Shown here in pieces: positions 8,161-16,761 of a DNA stretch of 61,885 nucleotides. The stretch is from contig CAKZUT010000024.1 of NCBI GenBank assembly GCA_937922185.1, forward strand, positions 1 to 61,885, given 5' to 3'. Origin of the DNA: an uncultured Neomegalonema sp. Lineage in GTDB: Bacteria; Pseudomonadota; Alphaproteobacteria; Rhodobacterales; Rhodobacteraceae. Made by a program: the position numbers and the translations under genes. The notes beneath the pieces were generated by a model. The model saw nothing but the letters and a program-made list of their open reading frames with translations, was not told where the DNA came from and ran no database searches. Within the stretch, counting starts at the first letter, position 1. Each line of letters begins with the position of its first letter.

Positions 8161-9066
8161 TCAGGAAAGAGCGGGGCGCTGCGCCAGCCAGACCCCGGCC
8201 AGCACCAGCACGAGGGCCGCCCCGTGATACCATGCGAACACTTCGCCCAGCAGCACGATGGCGAGGAAAGAGGCGAAGACCGGCACGAGGTTGATGAACA
8301 CGCCCGCGCGGCCCGGCCCGATGACATCCACCCCCCGCAGGAAGAAAAGCTGTGACAGGCAGGACGGGAAGATCGCGATATAGAGGACGATAAGCCAGCC
8401 GCGCAGGGTCGGGGCCGTATAGTCCTCGACCAGCAACGCCTCGCCGATGGCCGGGGGCAGGGAGGTCAGGGCCGCGAACACCGCCAGCAGGGTGAAGAAC
8501 ACCGCACCGGGCATATCCGGGCGATTCCTCAACGCGACAGTATAGGCGGCGTAGAGGGTGCAGGCGACCAGCATCAGCGCATCGCCGTGGTTCACCGCCT
8601 CATGCAGCAGCGAGGCCGGATTGCCTCGCGTGGCGATCAGCACGACGCCGATCATCGTCAGTGCGACCCCCGCGATCTGTACTGCGGTCACGCGGGTACG
8701 GTAGGCCAGTACGGTGCCGATCAGCACCAGACCCGGCATCGCACCCTGAAGAATGCCGACATTCACCGCCGTCGTGCTGACCGAGGCAATGTAGAACAGG
8801 GTGTTGAACGCCGTGAACCCGATAAAGGACAGGAGCACCAGCGACCAGAAGCGGGGCTTGATAACCGGCCAGTAGGAGCGAACCTGCCGCCCGTATATGG
8901 CCCAGAGGACGCCGGCCACCAGAATCCAGCGCATCAGCACGAGCTGGAAGGGGCGCACATGCCCGACCGCCAACTGCCCGGAGATCGCGTTGCCCGCCCA
9001 GAACAGCGCGCAGAGCGTCAGGAGGACGGTCACGGGGACCGCGAAGGGCTTTACTGGGGCGGTCAC
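8161..9066 (-). CDS. EamA/DMT-family transporter
   Basis: A 301-residue inner membrane protein with about ten hydrophobic segments arranged as two EamA (DUF6) repeats. The first starts LLTLCALFWAGNAISGQLAVG and the second at about residue 150 with ALMLVACTLYAAYTVALRN. The GPGRAGVFINLVPVFASFLA segment near the C-terminus is typical. Family members export amino acids, nucleobases or other metabolites; the substrate cannot be read from sequence. The gene follows the parC gene on the same strand with a 91-base gap holding a hairpin that probably separates their transcripts. Confidence 0.88.
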   Translation of the reverse strand: MTAPVKPFAVPVTVLLTLCALFWAGNAISGQLAVGHVRPFQLVLMRWILVAGVLWAIYGRQVRSYWPVIKPRFWSLVLLSFIGFTAFNTLFYIASVSTTAVNVGILQGAMPGLVLIGTVLAYRTRVTAVQIAGVALTMIGVVLIATRGNPASLLHEAVNHGDALMLVACTLYAAYTVALRNRPDMPGAVFFTLLAVFAALTSLPPAIGEALLVEDYTAPTLRGWLIVLYIAIFPSCLSQLFFLRGVDVIGPGRAGVFINLVPVFASFLAIVLLGEVFAWYHGAALVLVLAGVWLAQRPALS

Positions 9067-9113
9067 GGGGGCGCTTTCGAGAAGGAACGGCTACCCCGAC
9101 TTAGGACGGATCA

Positions 9114-9144
9114 TGCGCCGGAGGAACCGGAATTCTCCGGCGCA
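9114..9144 (-). terminator. Hairpin downstream of parC
   Basis: A perfect 10-base inverted repeat, TGCGCCGGAG and CTCCGGCGCA, with an 11-base loop, begins 14 bases after the parC stop codon. No run of T follows on the minus strand, so it may stop or pause transcription, or protect the 3' end, rather than act as a classical intrinsic terminator. Confidence 0.5.
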
Positions 9145-9157
9145 GGCGGGAACGGCG

Positions 9158-11410
9158 TCACTCGAAGCGATTGTCCTTCGGGAAGCCGCGCGGGGCCATG
9201 AGGCCGGCCCCGGCCCGCTTGCCGCGCCACTGGGCCAGTTCCTCCGTGGGCACCGAGCGGGTATTGCCGTTGGACATCGACCATTGCAGGCCCTCGTCCC
9301 ATTTGAGGGTCCGCAGGTCCGACAGGCCGCCATCCTTGTAGCGTTGCAGCAGGACGCCCTTGCCGCGCGACATCTCGGGCAGCTCGGCCATCGGGAAGAC
9401 CAGCATCTTGCGATTCTGGCCGATGACCGCGACCGAGTCATGGTCTTCGGCGGACCGTGCGTAGATTGCCGCAGGCGCAAGGGGGTCGGTGACCAGCACC
9501 TGCTTGCCCGAGCGGGTCTGGGCGATCGCATCGTCCTCGGCCAGCATGAAACCGCGTCCGGCGGCAGTGGCCACGATGCCCTTCGCGCCGGGCTTATGGG
9601 CAAAGAGCGCAACCATCGTCTCGTCGTTCGGCAGGTCGATCAGCAGGCGAACCGGCTCGCCCATCGAGCGCCCGCCGGGCAGCTTGTCGGCCCCCAGGGT
9701 ATAGAAGCGTCCGTTCGTCGCCATGAGCAGCAGGCGGTCGGTCGTCTGGGCATGGAAGATGAAGCGGGGGCCGTCGCCGTCCTTGTACTTGATCTCGGAA
9801 TCGAGTGCGACATGGCCTTTCATGGCGCGAATCCAGCCATTCTCGGAGCAGATCACGGTAATCGGTTCCTTGTCGATCATGGCTTCCAGCGAGGGGGCCT
9901 CGACCTTCGGGGCCTCGGCGATTTCGGTGCGCCGCGCGCCGCCGGGGGCATTCTGGCCGAAGGTCTTTTTCGTCTCGCGGATTTCGGTGGCCAGCATCTT
10001 CGATTGCTCGGCCTCGTTCTCCAGCAGCGCCGCAAGGGTATCGCGCTCATCGGCCAGCGCCGCGCGCTCCTTGCGAAGCTCCATTTCCTCAAGTTTTCGC
10101 AGGCTCCGCAGCCGCATGTTGAGGATGGCCTCGGCCTGATTGTCGGTGAGGCCGAATTCCGCAACCATGACGGGTTTCGGCTCGTCCTCCTCGCGGATGA
10201 TCTCGATCACCCGGTCGAGATTGAGATAGGCGATGATATAGCCGTCGAGCGTTTCGGCGCGGGTGTCGATCTTGCCGATCCGGTGGCGGGAGCGGCGCAG
10301 CAAGACCTCGCGCCGGTGGTCGATAAACGCTTGCAGGGCCTCGCCCAGAGGCATCACGCGCGGGGTGCGCCGGGCATCGAGGACATTGAGGTTCAGCGGA
10401 ATCCGCACTTCGAGATCGGTCTGCCGGAACAGCGCCTCCATCAGCACTGCCGGATCGATATTGCCCGAACGCGGCTCCAGCACCAGCCGCAGGTCTTCCG
10501 CCGATTCGTCGTTCACATCGGTCAGGATCGGCAGCTTCTTCTCGGTGATGAGCGCGGCGATGCGCTCGACCAGCTTCATCTTCTGCACCTGGAACGGGAT
10601 TTCGGTGACGACGATCTGGTAGCGCCCGCGCCCCAGATCCTCGCGGTGCCATTTCGAGCGCAGGCGAAAGCCGCCCCGCCCCGTGCGATAGGCATCGAGA
10701 ATGGAGGAGGCCGGTTCCACGAGGATTGCCCCGGTGGGGAAATCGGGAGCGGGGACGAATTCGACCAGCTTCTCGACACTGGCATTGGGGTGTTTCAGCA
10801 GATGCAGCAGGGCATCGCACAGCTCGCCCGCATTATGGGGCGGGATCGAGGTGGCCATGCCGACCGCGATGCCGTTCGCCCCGTTCGCCAGCAGGTTCGG
10901 GAAGGCCGAGGGCAGCACGTCCGGCTCGGTTTCCTGCCCGTCATAGTTCGGGCTGAAATCCACGGCGTCGTCGTCAAGCCCGCTCAGGATCGCCGCCGAA
11001 GTGGGGGTCAGGCGGCATTCCGTGTAGCGCATGGCGGCGGGATTATCGCCGTCGATATTGCCGAAATTTCCCTGCCCGTCGATCAGCGGATAGCGGGCCG
11101 AGAAATCCTGCGCCATTCGCACCAGCGCGTCATAGACCGATTGCTCGCCATGGGGGTGGTACTTGCCGACCACATCGCCCACAACCCGCGCGCTCTTCTT
11201 GAACGGGCCGTTGGGCGGCATCTTCAGCAACTGCATCGCGAAGAGCAGGCGGCGATGGACGGGTTTCAGCCCGTCGCGCACATCCGGCAGCGCCCGGTGC
11301 ATGATCGTCGAGAGTGCATAGGTCAGATAGCGACGCCCGAGCGCGCGAATCAGGGTCTCGTCCTCGATGGTGCCCGAGGGGCGGCCCGGTGTTTCTTTTT
11401 CGTTGTCCAT
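9158..11410 (-). CDS. parC: DNA topoisomerase IV subunit A
   Basis: A 750-residue ParC. The N-terminal domain has GRRYLTYALSTIMHRALPDV, DGLKPVHRRLLFAM and GKYHPHGEQSVYDALVRMAQ, with the DNA-cleaving tyrosine at Tyr129 in AAMRYTECRL. A coiled-coil tower and a C-terminal beta-pinwheel follow. ParC with ParE decatenates daughter chromosomes. The pattern TLDGYIIAYLNLDRVIEIIR and the absence of the GyrA-box glutamine motif point to ParC rather than GyrA. In the quinolone-determining region the position matching E. coli Ser80 is Gln90 and that matching Glu84 is Asp94. parE is not in the window. Confidence 0.95.
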   Translation of the reverse strand: MDNEKETPGRPSGTIEDETLIRALGRRYLTYALSTIMHRALPDVRDGLKPVHRRLLFAMQLLKMPPNGPFKKSARVVGDVVGKYHPHGEQSVYDALVRMAQDFSARYPLIDGQGNFGNIDGDNPAAMRYTECRLTPTSAAILSGLDDDAVDFSPNYDGQETEPDVLPSAFPNLLANGANGIAVGMATSIPPHNAGELCDALLHLLKHPNASVEKLVEFVPAPDFPTGAILVEPASSILDAYRTGRGGFRLRSKWHREDLGRGRYQIVVTEIPFQVQKMKLVERIAALITEKKLPILTDVNDESAEDLRLVLEPRSGNIDPAVLMEALFRQTDLEVRIPLNLNVLDARRTPRVMPLGEALQAFIDHRREVLLRRSRHRIGKIDTRAETLDGYIIAYLNLDRVIEIIREEDEPKPVMVAEFGLTDNQAEAILNMRLRSLRKLEEMELRKERAALADERDTLAALLENEAEQSKMLATEIRETKKTFGQNAPGGARRTEIAEAPKVEAPSLEAMIDKEPITVICSENGWIRAMKGHVALDSEIKYKDGDGPRFIFHAQTTDRLLLMATNGRFYTLGADKLPGGRSMGEPVRLLIDLPNDETMVALFAHKPGAKGIVATAAGRGFMLAEDDAIAQTRSGKQVLVTDPLAPAAIYARSAEDHDSVAVIGQNRKMLVFPMAELPEMSRGKGVLLQRYKDGGLSDLRTLKWDEGLQWSMSNGNTRSVPTEELAQWRGKRAGAGLMAPRGFPKDNRFE

Positions 11411-11597
11411 GACGACCTGTTAGGATATCCAGCTTATTCTGTCGAGAACAAAACAAGATCGTACGTGATAGAATAGCAACAACTCGCCTTGTAGTAGATT
11501 GATATCGGCATTTCGAGTCCGGGATGTGACTGCATTTGTGCTGATTCAGAACTGTGGGTTGATCGAGTTGTTAACACGTACAGATATGGGGGATGAC

Positions 11598-11915
11598 ATG
11601 ATGTTCCTGCGACAGCCGATCCGGTCCTATCCCGTTTTCCCGGCGATGACCATGATTGCCGTGATGGCAGGCCCGACCGGCGCTTCCGCGCGCCTGCATG
11701 AGCTGGCACCGAGCATTATGGTCGAGCATGTAAGTGCGATCCATCGACCGACGGGATGTACTGCCGTTCTGGAATTCAGCAAACGTACGCTGTTGGGAGC
11801 CTTCATCACCGACCCGCATTGCCTGCCCCAGGGGGTAAAGGCCCGGACCATCCCCGCCTTTCCGCGCGATTTTCATGTTCCGGCCTCCAGGCGACAGCTT
11901 CTCAGAGTTCGGTGA
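11598..11915 (+). CDS. Small hypothetical exported protein
   Basis: About 105 residues starting MMFLRQPIRSYPVFPAMTMI, which reads as a signal peptide ending near GPTGASA. GGGGGA lies just before the double ATG, which is why I prefer this start to upstream ones. The remainder (LHELAPSIMVEHVSAIHRPTG and on) matches no family I know. It is divergent from parC and its last 14 bases overlap the convergent DUF1491 gene. Coding is plausible but not proven; the alternative is that 11411-11901 is non-coding. Confidence 0.4.
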   Translation: MMFLRQPIRSYPVFPAMTMIAVMAGPTGASARLHELAPSIMVEHVSAIHRPTGCTAVLEFSKRTLLGAFITDPHCLPQGVKARTIPAFPRDFHVPASRRQLLRVR

Positions 11916-12225
11916 GAAGAGCCGCGATATCGCGCGTCTCGACCTCGATCACCCATAAATCGGGGTCTGTCGCCGCCCGCTTTTCGATGGTCGTGTCGGC
12001 ATCCATGTCGGGGATCGGGGTCTCGCCGCTGACCGGTTGCCACTCGGCCTCGTTCTCCATGGTATATCGACGCGCATAGAGTGTGCTGGTTCCGTCGAGA
12101 TGGTTTTGACGGATGAGCAAAGCCCCGGCGGTTCGGTCGCCCTTGCGGATGACATACGCCCCCTCGCCGCGTGCCTGGCACAGTCGCAGCGCAGCGGAGA
12201 CGCGCATATGCGTGGCCAGACTCAC
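11902..12225 (-). CDS. DUF1491 family protein
   Basis: A 107-residue cytoplasmic protein with the DUF1491 pattern: MRVSAALRLCQARGEGAYVI, then KGDRTAGALLIRQNHLDGTS and the end DPDLWVIEVETRD. The family is confined mainly to alphaproteobacteria and has no known function. Its ATG overlaps the stop of the upstream LysE-type gene by four bases (ATGA), so the two are probably translationally coupled. Confidence 0.85.
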   Translation of the reverse strand: MSLATHMRVSAALRLCQARGEGAYVIRKGDRTAGALLIRQNHLDGTSTLYARRYTMENEAEWQPVSGETPIPDMDADTTIEKRAATDPDLWVIEVETRDIAALLTEL

Positions 12226-12824
12226 GGCGTGGTATCAATGAACAGGAACGCGGCACAGGCCGCGATCAGCAGGCCCATCATGCCGTTGAACAGGCGGATA
12301 CGGACATCGCTCGACAGGAATCGCCGGATCGTCGCCCCCGCTCCTGTCCACATGAAGGCCGAGCCGAGGCCCAGTGCTGTGAACATGCCCGCACAGACGA
12401 GTGCTTCGAGCAGGGGGGCGCGGCCCAGCATGTAGCCGCCCACAACGGCAATCGCCATGGCCCATGCCTTGGGGTTGATCCACTGGAAACCGGCGGCCAT
12501 GAGAAAGGTGAAGGGGCGGGCCGTCTCGTCGGCCTGCGCGCGCCCGGCTGTGGCGACTTTCCAGCCGATCCACAGCATCACCACCGCCCCGACGATCCGC
12601 AGGATATCCCGGAATGCGGGCGATTGCTCGAACACCGCGCCGAGACCCAGAGCCATGGGAAACAGCATGAGTGGAAAACCGAACGCAACCCCGAGCGCAT
12701 GGGGCAGGGTGCGCCGTATCCCGAACCGCGCGCCCGAACTCGCCAGCATGATGTTGTTCGGCCCCGGCGTATACAGCGACGCCAGCGCGAACAGCGCGAG
12801 TTGCACCAGCGAGTCGAAGGGCAT
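12222..12824 (-). CDS. LysE/RhtB family translocator
   Basis: A 200-residue, six-helix inner membrane exporter. The family signature LYTPGPNNIMLASSGARFG is near the N-terminus, followed by LPHALGVAFGFPLMLFPMAL, and FQWINPKAWAMAIA in the middle. Members export amino acids or homoserine lactones and some have no known substrate. It is the first gene of a two-gene unit with the DUF1491 gene. Confidence 0.9.
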   Translation of the reverse strand: MPFDSLVQLALFALASLYTPGPNNIMLASSGARFGIRRTLPHALGVAFGFPLMLFPMALGLGAVFEQSPAFRDILRIVGAVVMLWIGWKVATAGRAQADETARPFTFLMAAGFQWINPKAWAMAIAVVGGYMLGRAPLLEALVCAGMFTALGLGSAFMWTGAGATIRRFLSSDVRIRLFNGMMGLLIAACAAFLFIDTTP

Positions 12825-12937
12825 GTCCGGGGGCCTCGGGAGAGTTGGTTCCCGGCCCCCTTAGCGCATCGGTGGCCGGGATTCCATCGTGTCATAGCGG
12901 CGGTGTGGTCGCAGAGCGGCCCCGCCGCCCTCCGGGA

Positions 12938-13279
12938 TCACCAGGCCGTGACCGAATACGGCGTGGCGTATCCGCAGGGGTTGCGCGGCACCGGGGTAAC
13001 GGCACAACCGACCTGATTGCCCCAATAGGGGTAGGGCACCGGATATCCGCCGAACGGCTGGTGCAACGGATAGGAGATCACCGGCCCGGCCAGCGGGATC
13101 GCGGGTGTCGCCCAGACTATCGGAGGCCGCCATCCATGGTGCCGCACGGCATGGGCCAGTTCGCAATACGGCCCGTTGAAATAGGAGCAGTTCGACGCAT
13201 CCGCTCTGGCGGGGGCCGATGACAGGGTGGCCCCGGCGAGGGCAACGGCGGCAATACACATATACTTCACGACGTTCAT
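12938..13279 (-). CDS. Small secreted hypothetical protein, Tyr/Pro rich
   Basis: A 113-residue protein with a signal peptide (CIAAVALAGATLSSAPARADA, about 27 residues in total). The mature part has four cysteines and a Pro/Tyr/Gly-rich stretch (PFGGYPVPYPYWGN). I do not recognise a family. The start follows AGGAAAGG directly, and the first half of that site is inside a strong hairpin (see 13283-13311), so translation may be controlled by RNA folding. The gene stands alone between the LysE-type gene and the SOUL gene. Confidence 0.65.
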   Translation of the reverse strand: MNVVKYMCIAAVALAGATLSSAPARADASNCSYFNGPYCELAHAVRHHGWRPPIVWATPAIPLAGPVISYPLHQPFGGYPVPYPYWGNQVGCAVTPVPRNPCGYATPYSVTAW

Positions 13280-13282
13280 CCT

Positions 13283-13311
13283 TTCCTGAGTCGTTTGTAA
13301 CGATTCAGGAA
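13283..13311 (-). promoter_or_regulatory. Hairpin that encloses the ribosome site of the next gene
   Basis: Read on the minus strand, TTCCTGAATCGTT and AACGACTCAGGAA form a 13-base stem with one mismatch and a three-base loop. The 3' arm ends in AGGAA, the Shine-Dalgarno core of the gene starting at 13279; the start codon follows four bases after AGGAA-free sequence. In RNA the stem would hide the ribosome site. As DNA it is equally a candidate operator for a dimeric repressor. Confidence 0.6.
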
Positions 13312-13371
13312 TACCCGTATGCCGTCAGTTGATCAACCTTGAGGTAATGTTCTGCATTCAGACACCCGTTT

Positions 13372-13965
13372 TCATTGCGCCACGGGCACCAGTACCTCGT
13401 TGCGGCGCAGGAAGCCGGGGGTGAAAGGGTCGTTGTAATAGGCGTAGGTCGGCGTTCCGGCGGGGGCCAGATCGCGGGCGCGCATCCAGTCGAGCAACCG
13501 CGCCTCCTGTGTGGCAATCAATGCATCCGTCGCCACGCCGCTGAACTTCACCGAGGCCATGCGGCGGGCGGGCAGGGCTTGCAGCCGCACCGTCGATCCC
13601 GCCGGACGGGGCAGGGTCTCCAGCGTGTATTCGGATGGCATGATGAAACGCACGACCCATTCGCCGCCACCCTGCTGCGTCTGGGTGACGGGGGCGGTCA
13701 TGGCGATCTTGTCGCCCGCGCGTTCTTTGGCGAAGATATATCCGGCCAGTGGACGGAACCCCGCGCCGACCGCCTCGCGCCGTTCGCCCGTGGTCGTTAC
13801 CTCGGCGACAGTCAGTTCGGGATAGTCGCGCAGCTCGAAATCACCGTCGAGAACCACGCTGTCATGGGGCGGTTGCTCGACACCGCCGCTCGTGGCGAGC
13901 ATCGCGCATCCGGCCACGACCAGCACGGCGACGCCCCCCAGTATCCAGACGAGTTTCCACATCAC
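13372..13965 (-). CDS. SOUL-family heme-binding-like protein
   Basis: A 197-residue protein with an N-terminal membrane anchor or lipoprotein signal (WILGGVAVLVVAGCAML; Cys at about residue 20). The SOUL domain follows: FELRDYPELTVAEVTTTG, FRPLAGYIFAKERAGDKIAM, TAPVTQTQ and FIMPSEYTLETLPRP, ending FLRRNEVLVPV. SOUL proteins bind heme or related tetrapyrroles in some eukaryotes; bacterial functions are not settled. An envelope location is likely. Confidence 0.88.
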   Translation of the reverse strand: MMWKLVWILGGVAVLVVAGCAMLATSGGVEQPPHDSVVLDGDFELRDYPELTVAEVTTTGERREAVGAGFRPLAGYIFAKERAGDKIAMTAPVTQTQQGGGEWVVRFIMPSEYTLETLPRPAGSTVRLQALPARRMASVKFSGVATDALIATQEARLLDWMRARDLAPAGTPTYAYYNDPFTPGFLRRNEVLVPVAQ

Positions 13966-14083
13966 GATCTCCTTTCGGGGACGATATGGTCCACCGGGGC
14001 ATGATGTCCCGTCAATCCGTCCTCCGCCCTTTCAGGGACGCGGCGTTCCTTTGTTGCGATATGCTCTGAGGAAGTGGCGGCGC

Positions 14084-14974
14084 TTACGCCGTCGAATCCC
14101 CGATCTCGCTGTCCGTATAACCCTGAAAATACAGCGCCGCGCGCAGGTCGGTATGGTCGATCCGCACCGATGTCGCGGCGGCCAGTGCGGGCTTGGCGCG
14201 ATAGGCGATGCCCAGCCCCGCCGCCTCGACCATGGGCCGGTCATTCGCACCGTCGCCGATGGCGAGGCAGTCCGCCAGCGTGCATCCCGCCGTCATCGCC
14301 GTCTCGCGCAGGGTGGCCAGTTTTGTCATCGCATCGACCACGGGCTTGCGCGCCGTGCCGGTCAGCCGCCCGTCGCTGACTTCGAGATGGTTGGCCTGAT
14401 CCCTGTGAAAGCCCAACCGTTCGCGCACCACACCCGTCACCCGGTCGAACCCGCCCGAGACCAGTACGCAGTGTGCCCCGTGCGCCGCCATGGTCCGCAC
14501 CAGCGTCTCCGCACCCGGCGAATAGGTCAGCGTTCCGGCGATGCGGTCGATCTCGGTCGCGTCCAGACCCGCCAGCATGGCGACCCGCTCGTCCAGCGCC
14601 GCCTCGAAATCGATCTCGCCGCGCATGGCCCGGTCGGTGATGGCGGAGACCGCCGCCTCCCTGCCGAGCGCGGCGGCCAGTTCGTCGATGGTCTCGCCCA
14701 CCACCATGGTCGCGTCCATATCGGCCAGCAGTACCCGCTTGCGCCGCCCCTGGGCGGGCAGGACGGCGATGTCGATCAGGGGCAGGGCCTGCCGCAGGAT
14801 ATCCGCGATTTCCGTCGCGTCTCCCGCATCGTCAAGCGTCAGTTCCATGGCGCGGTCAGGCGAGAGGACGCGGCCCGAAACGGGGGAGAGGCCGAAGGCT
14901 CCGGCGACCTCCGCCGCCACAGTCTCGATGCCTTCGGGCAGCGGATTGCCGACCATCACGATTATCAGGGACAT
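14084..14974 (-). CDS. serB: Phosphoserine phosphatase
   Basis: A 296-residue haloacid-dehalogenase enzyme that removes phosphate from phosphoserine, the last step of serine synthesis. The catalytic DxDxT motif is LLADMDATMV at about residue 87, the second motif is LVSGGFDRVTG, and GDGANDRPMVEAAGLGIAY provides the metal-binding acidic pair. The first ~80 residues form the N-terminal ACT-like region common in SerB. serA and serC lie upstream on the same strand, so all three steps from 3-phosphoglycerate are encoded together. Confidence 0.95.
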   Translation of the reverse strand: MSLIIVMVGNPLPEGIETVAAEVAGAFGLSPVSGRVLSPDRAMELTLDDAGDATEIADILRQALPLIDIAVLPAQGRRKRVLLADMDATMVVGETIDELAAALGREAAVSAITDRAMRGEIDFEAALDERVAMLAGLDATEIDRIAGTLTYSPGAETLVRTMAAHGAHCVLVSGGFDRVTGVVRERLGFHRDQANHLEVSDGRLTGTARKPVVDAMTKLATLRETAMTAGCTLADCLAIGDGANDRPMVEAAGLGIAYRAKPALAAATSVRIDHTDLRAALYFQGYTDSEIGDSTA

Positions 14975-15074
14975 GGGGTTCCTCGAAAAAATATCACACC
15001 GGGCACATCGTCACCCCGGCCCCTGCCTGGAGCGGGCGCGGGGTCTGACATGATCCATGTTGCGATGATGCGCC

Positions 15075-16661
15075 TTACTCAAACCGTAACGGGATCGCCC
15101 GGTCGATATATTGCAGGCCCTTCAACTCGCTGACCACCGCTTCCGGCGGAGGGCCGTCCAGTCCGACGATGGCGACCGCATCGGCCCCCGCTTCGGAGCG
15201 GCCAAGGTGGAAGGTCGCGATATTGATGCCCTCGCGGGCCATGAGCGAACCGACGGAGCCGATCAGGCCCGGCTGATCCTGATTGGTGACGTAGATCATG
15301 TCGCCCTTCAGGTCCGTCTCGACCGCGATGCCCTTGACCTCGACCATGCGAGCCAGCTTGCCGCCGACCAGCGTACCCTTGACGGAGCGGCACTGGGATT
15401 TTGTCTCGACCTCGATGGAGATGAGCGTCTGATAATCGCTGCGCGTCTCCGCCTTGGTCGAGGCGACGGCGATCTCGCGTTCCTTGGCGACCTCCAGCGC
15501 ATTGACCATGTTGATGCTGTCAAGTTTGGTGCCCAGTACCGACTGCACCGCCGTCTGCACCAGGGGCGGATGCGGCAGGGCAGCGGCCTCGCCCTCGAAG
15601 GTGATGCGAATGGCGCGAATTTCGTCCTCCGTCACCTGTCCGGCGAAGGAGGCGAGCTTTTTCACCAGCACCAGATACGGGTCGAGCAGCTTTGCCTCTT
15701 CCGCCGTAAGGGACGGGGCGTTCAGGGCATTGGTGACGGCACCGTCAAGCAGGTAGTCGGCCATTTGCTCGGCGACCTGAAGCGCGACCTTCTCCTGCGC
15801 CTCGGTGGTGGCCGCGCCCAGATGGGGGGTCACGACGACATTGGGGTGGCCGAAGAGCGGGTTTTCCTTCGCCGGTTCATCGGCAAATACGTCGAAGGCC
15901 GCCCCGGCCACATGCCCCGTATCGAGCGCCAGTCGCAGCGCACCCTCATCCACGATGCCGCCTCTGGCGCAGTTGATGAGAAACATGCCCTTTTTCATCC
16001 GGTTGATCGCCGTGGCGTCGATCAGGCCCGCCGTATCCTTGGTTTTGGGCACATGAATGGTCATGAAATCGGCCTGTGCCAGCAGCTCGTCGAGCGTGAC
16101 TTTCGTGATGCCCATCCGTTCTGCGCGCTCGTCGGACAGGAAGGGATCGAAGGCGACAACGCGCATCTTCAGGCCCAGCGCCCGTTGCACGACGATGGTG
16201 CCGATATTGCCGACCCCGATGATGCCCAGCGTCTTGCCGGTAATCTCGGTGCCCATGAAGCGCGATTTCTCCCAGTTGCCCGCATGGGTCGAGGCATTGG
16301 CGAGGGGGATCTGCCGCGCGACCGCGAACATCATGGCGATGGCGTGCTCAGCGGTGGTGATGGCGTTTCCGAAAGGCGTGTTCATCACGATCACGCCTTT
16401 CTGGGTAGCCTTCGGCACATCGACGTTATCGACGCCGATACCCGCCCGCCCGATGACTTTCAGGGCGTCGGCGGCATCGAGAATGTCCTCCGTCACTTTG
16501 GTGGAGGAGCGGATGCACAGGCCGTCATACTGGCCGATAACGCCGCGCAGTTCTTCGGGGGTCAGTTTCGGGGTGACATCCACCTCGATACCTCTGGCGC
16601 GAAAGATATCGGCGGCCTTAGAGGACATGGCGTCGGAGATGAGGACTCTGGGGGTGGTCAT
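15075..16661 (-). CDS. serA: D-3-phosphoglycerate dehydrogenase
   Basis: A 528-residue SerA of the long type. It has the N-terminal substrate/NAD domains (GRAGIGVDNVDVPKATQKGV; Rossmann motif LGIIGVGNIGTIV), the catalytic His in VVTPHLGAATTEAQEKVA, an intermediate domain, and a C-terminal ACT domain (QDQPGLIGSVGSLMAREGIN) that usually senses serine. It oxidises 3-phosphoglycerate to 3-phosphohydroxypyruvate. The ATG at 16661 is preceded by AGGAA; a TTG five codons upstream is in frame but less likely. It follows serC by 100 bases and precedes serB by 100 bases. Confidence 0.97.
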   Translation of the reverse strand: MTTPRVLISDAMSSKAADIFRARGIEVDVTPKLTPEELRGVIGQYDGLCIRSSTKVTEDILDAADALKVIGRAGIGVDNVDVPKATQKGVIVMNTPFGNAITTAEHAIAMMFAVARQIPLANASTHAGNWEKSRFMGTEITGKTLGIIGVGNIGTIVVQRALGLKMRVVAFDPFLSDERAERMGITKVTLDELLAQADFMTIHVPKTKDTAGLIDATAINRMKKGMFLINCARGGIVDEGALRLALDTGHVAGAAFDVFADEPAKENPLFGHPNVVVTPHLGAATTEAQEKVALQVAEQMADYLLDGAVTNALNAPSLTAEEAKLLDPYLVLVKKLASFAGQVTEDEIRAIRITFEGEAAALPHPPLVQTAVQSVLGTKLDSINMVNALEVAKEREIAVASTKAETRSDYQTLISIEVETKSQCRSVKGTLVGGKLARMVEVKGIAVETDLKGDMIYVTNQDQPGLIGSVGSLMAREGINIATFHLGRSEAGADAVAIVGLDGPPPEAVVSELKGLQYIDRAIPLRFE

Positions 16662-16761
16662 GGGGGGTTCCTGCAAGAAATCTGTGGTGCCCCGGATGCA
16701 CTGCGGGCTGTCGCCCTGCTGCGCCGGTCCGGGGCCTGTGTGAGCGGGCAGGCGGGGAAGG

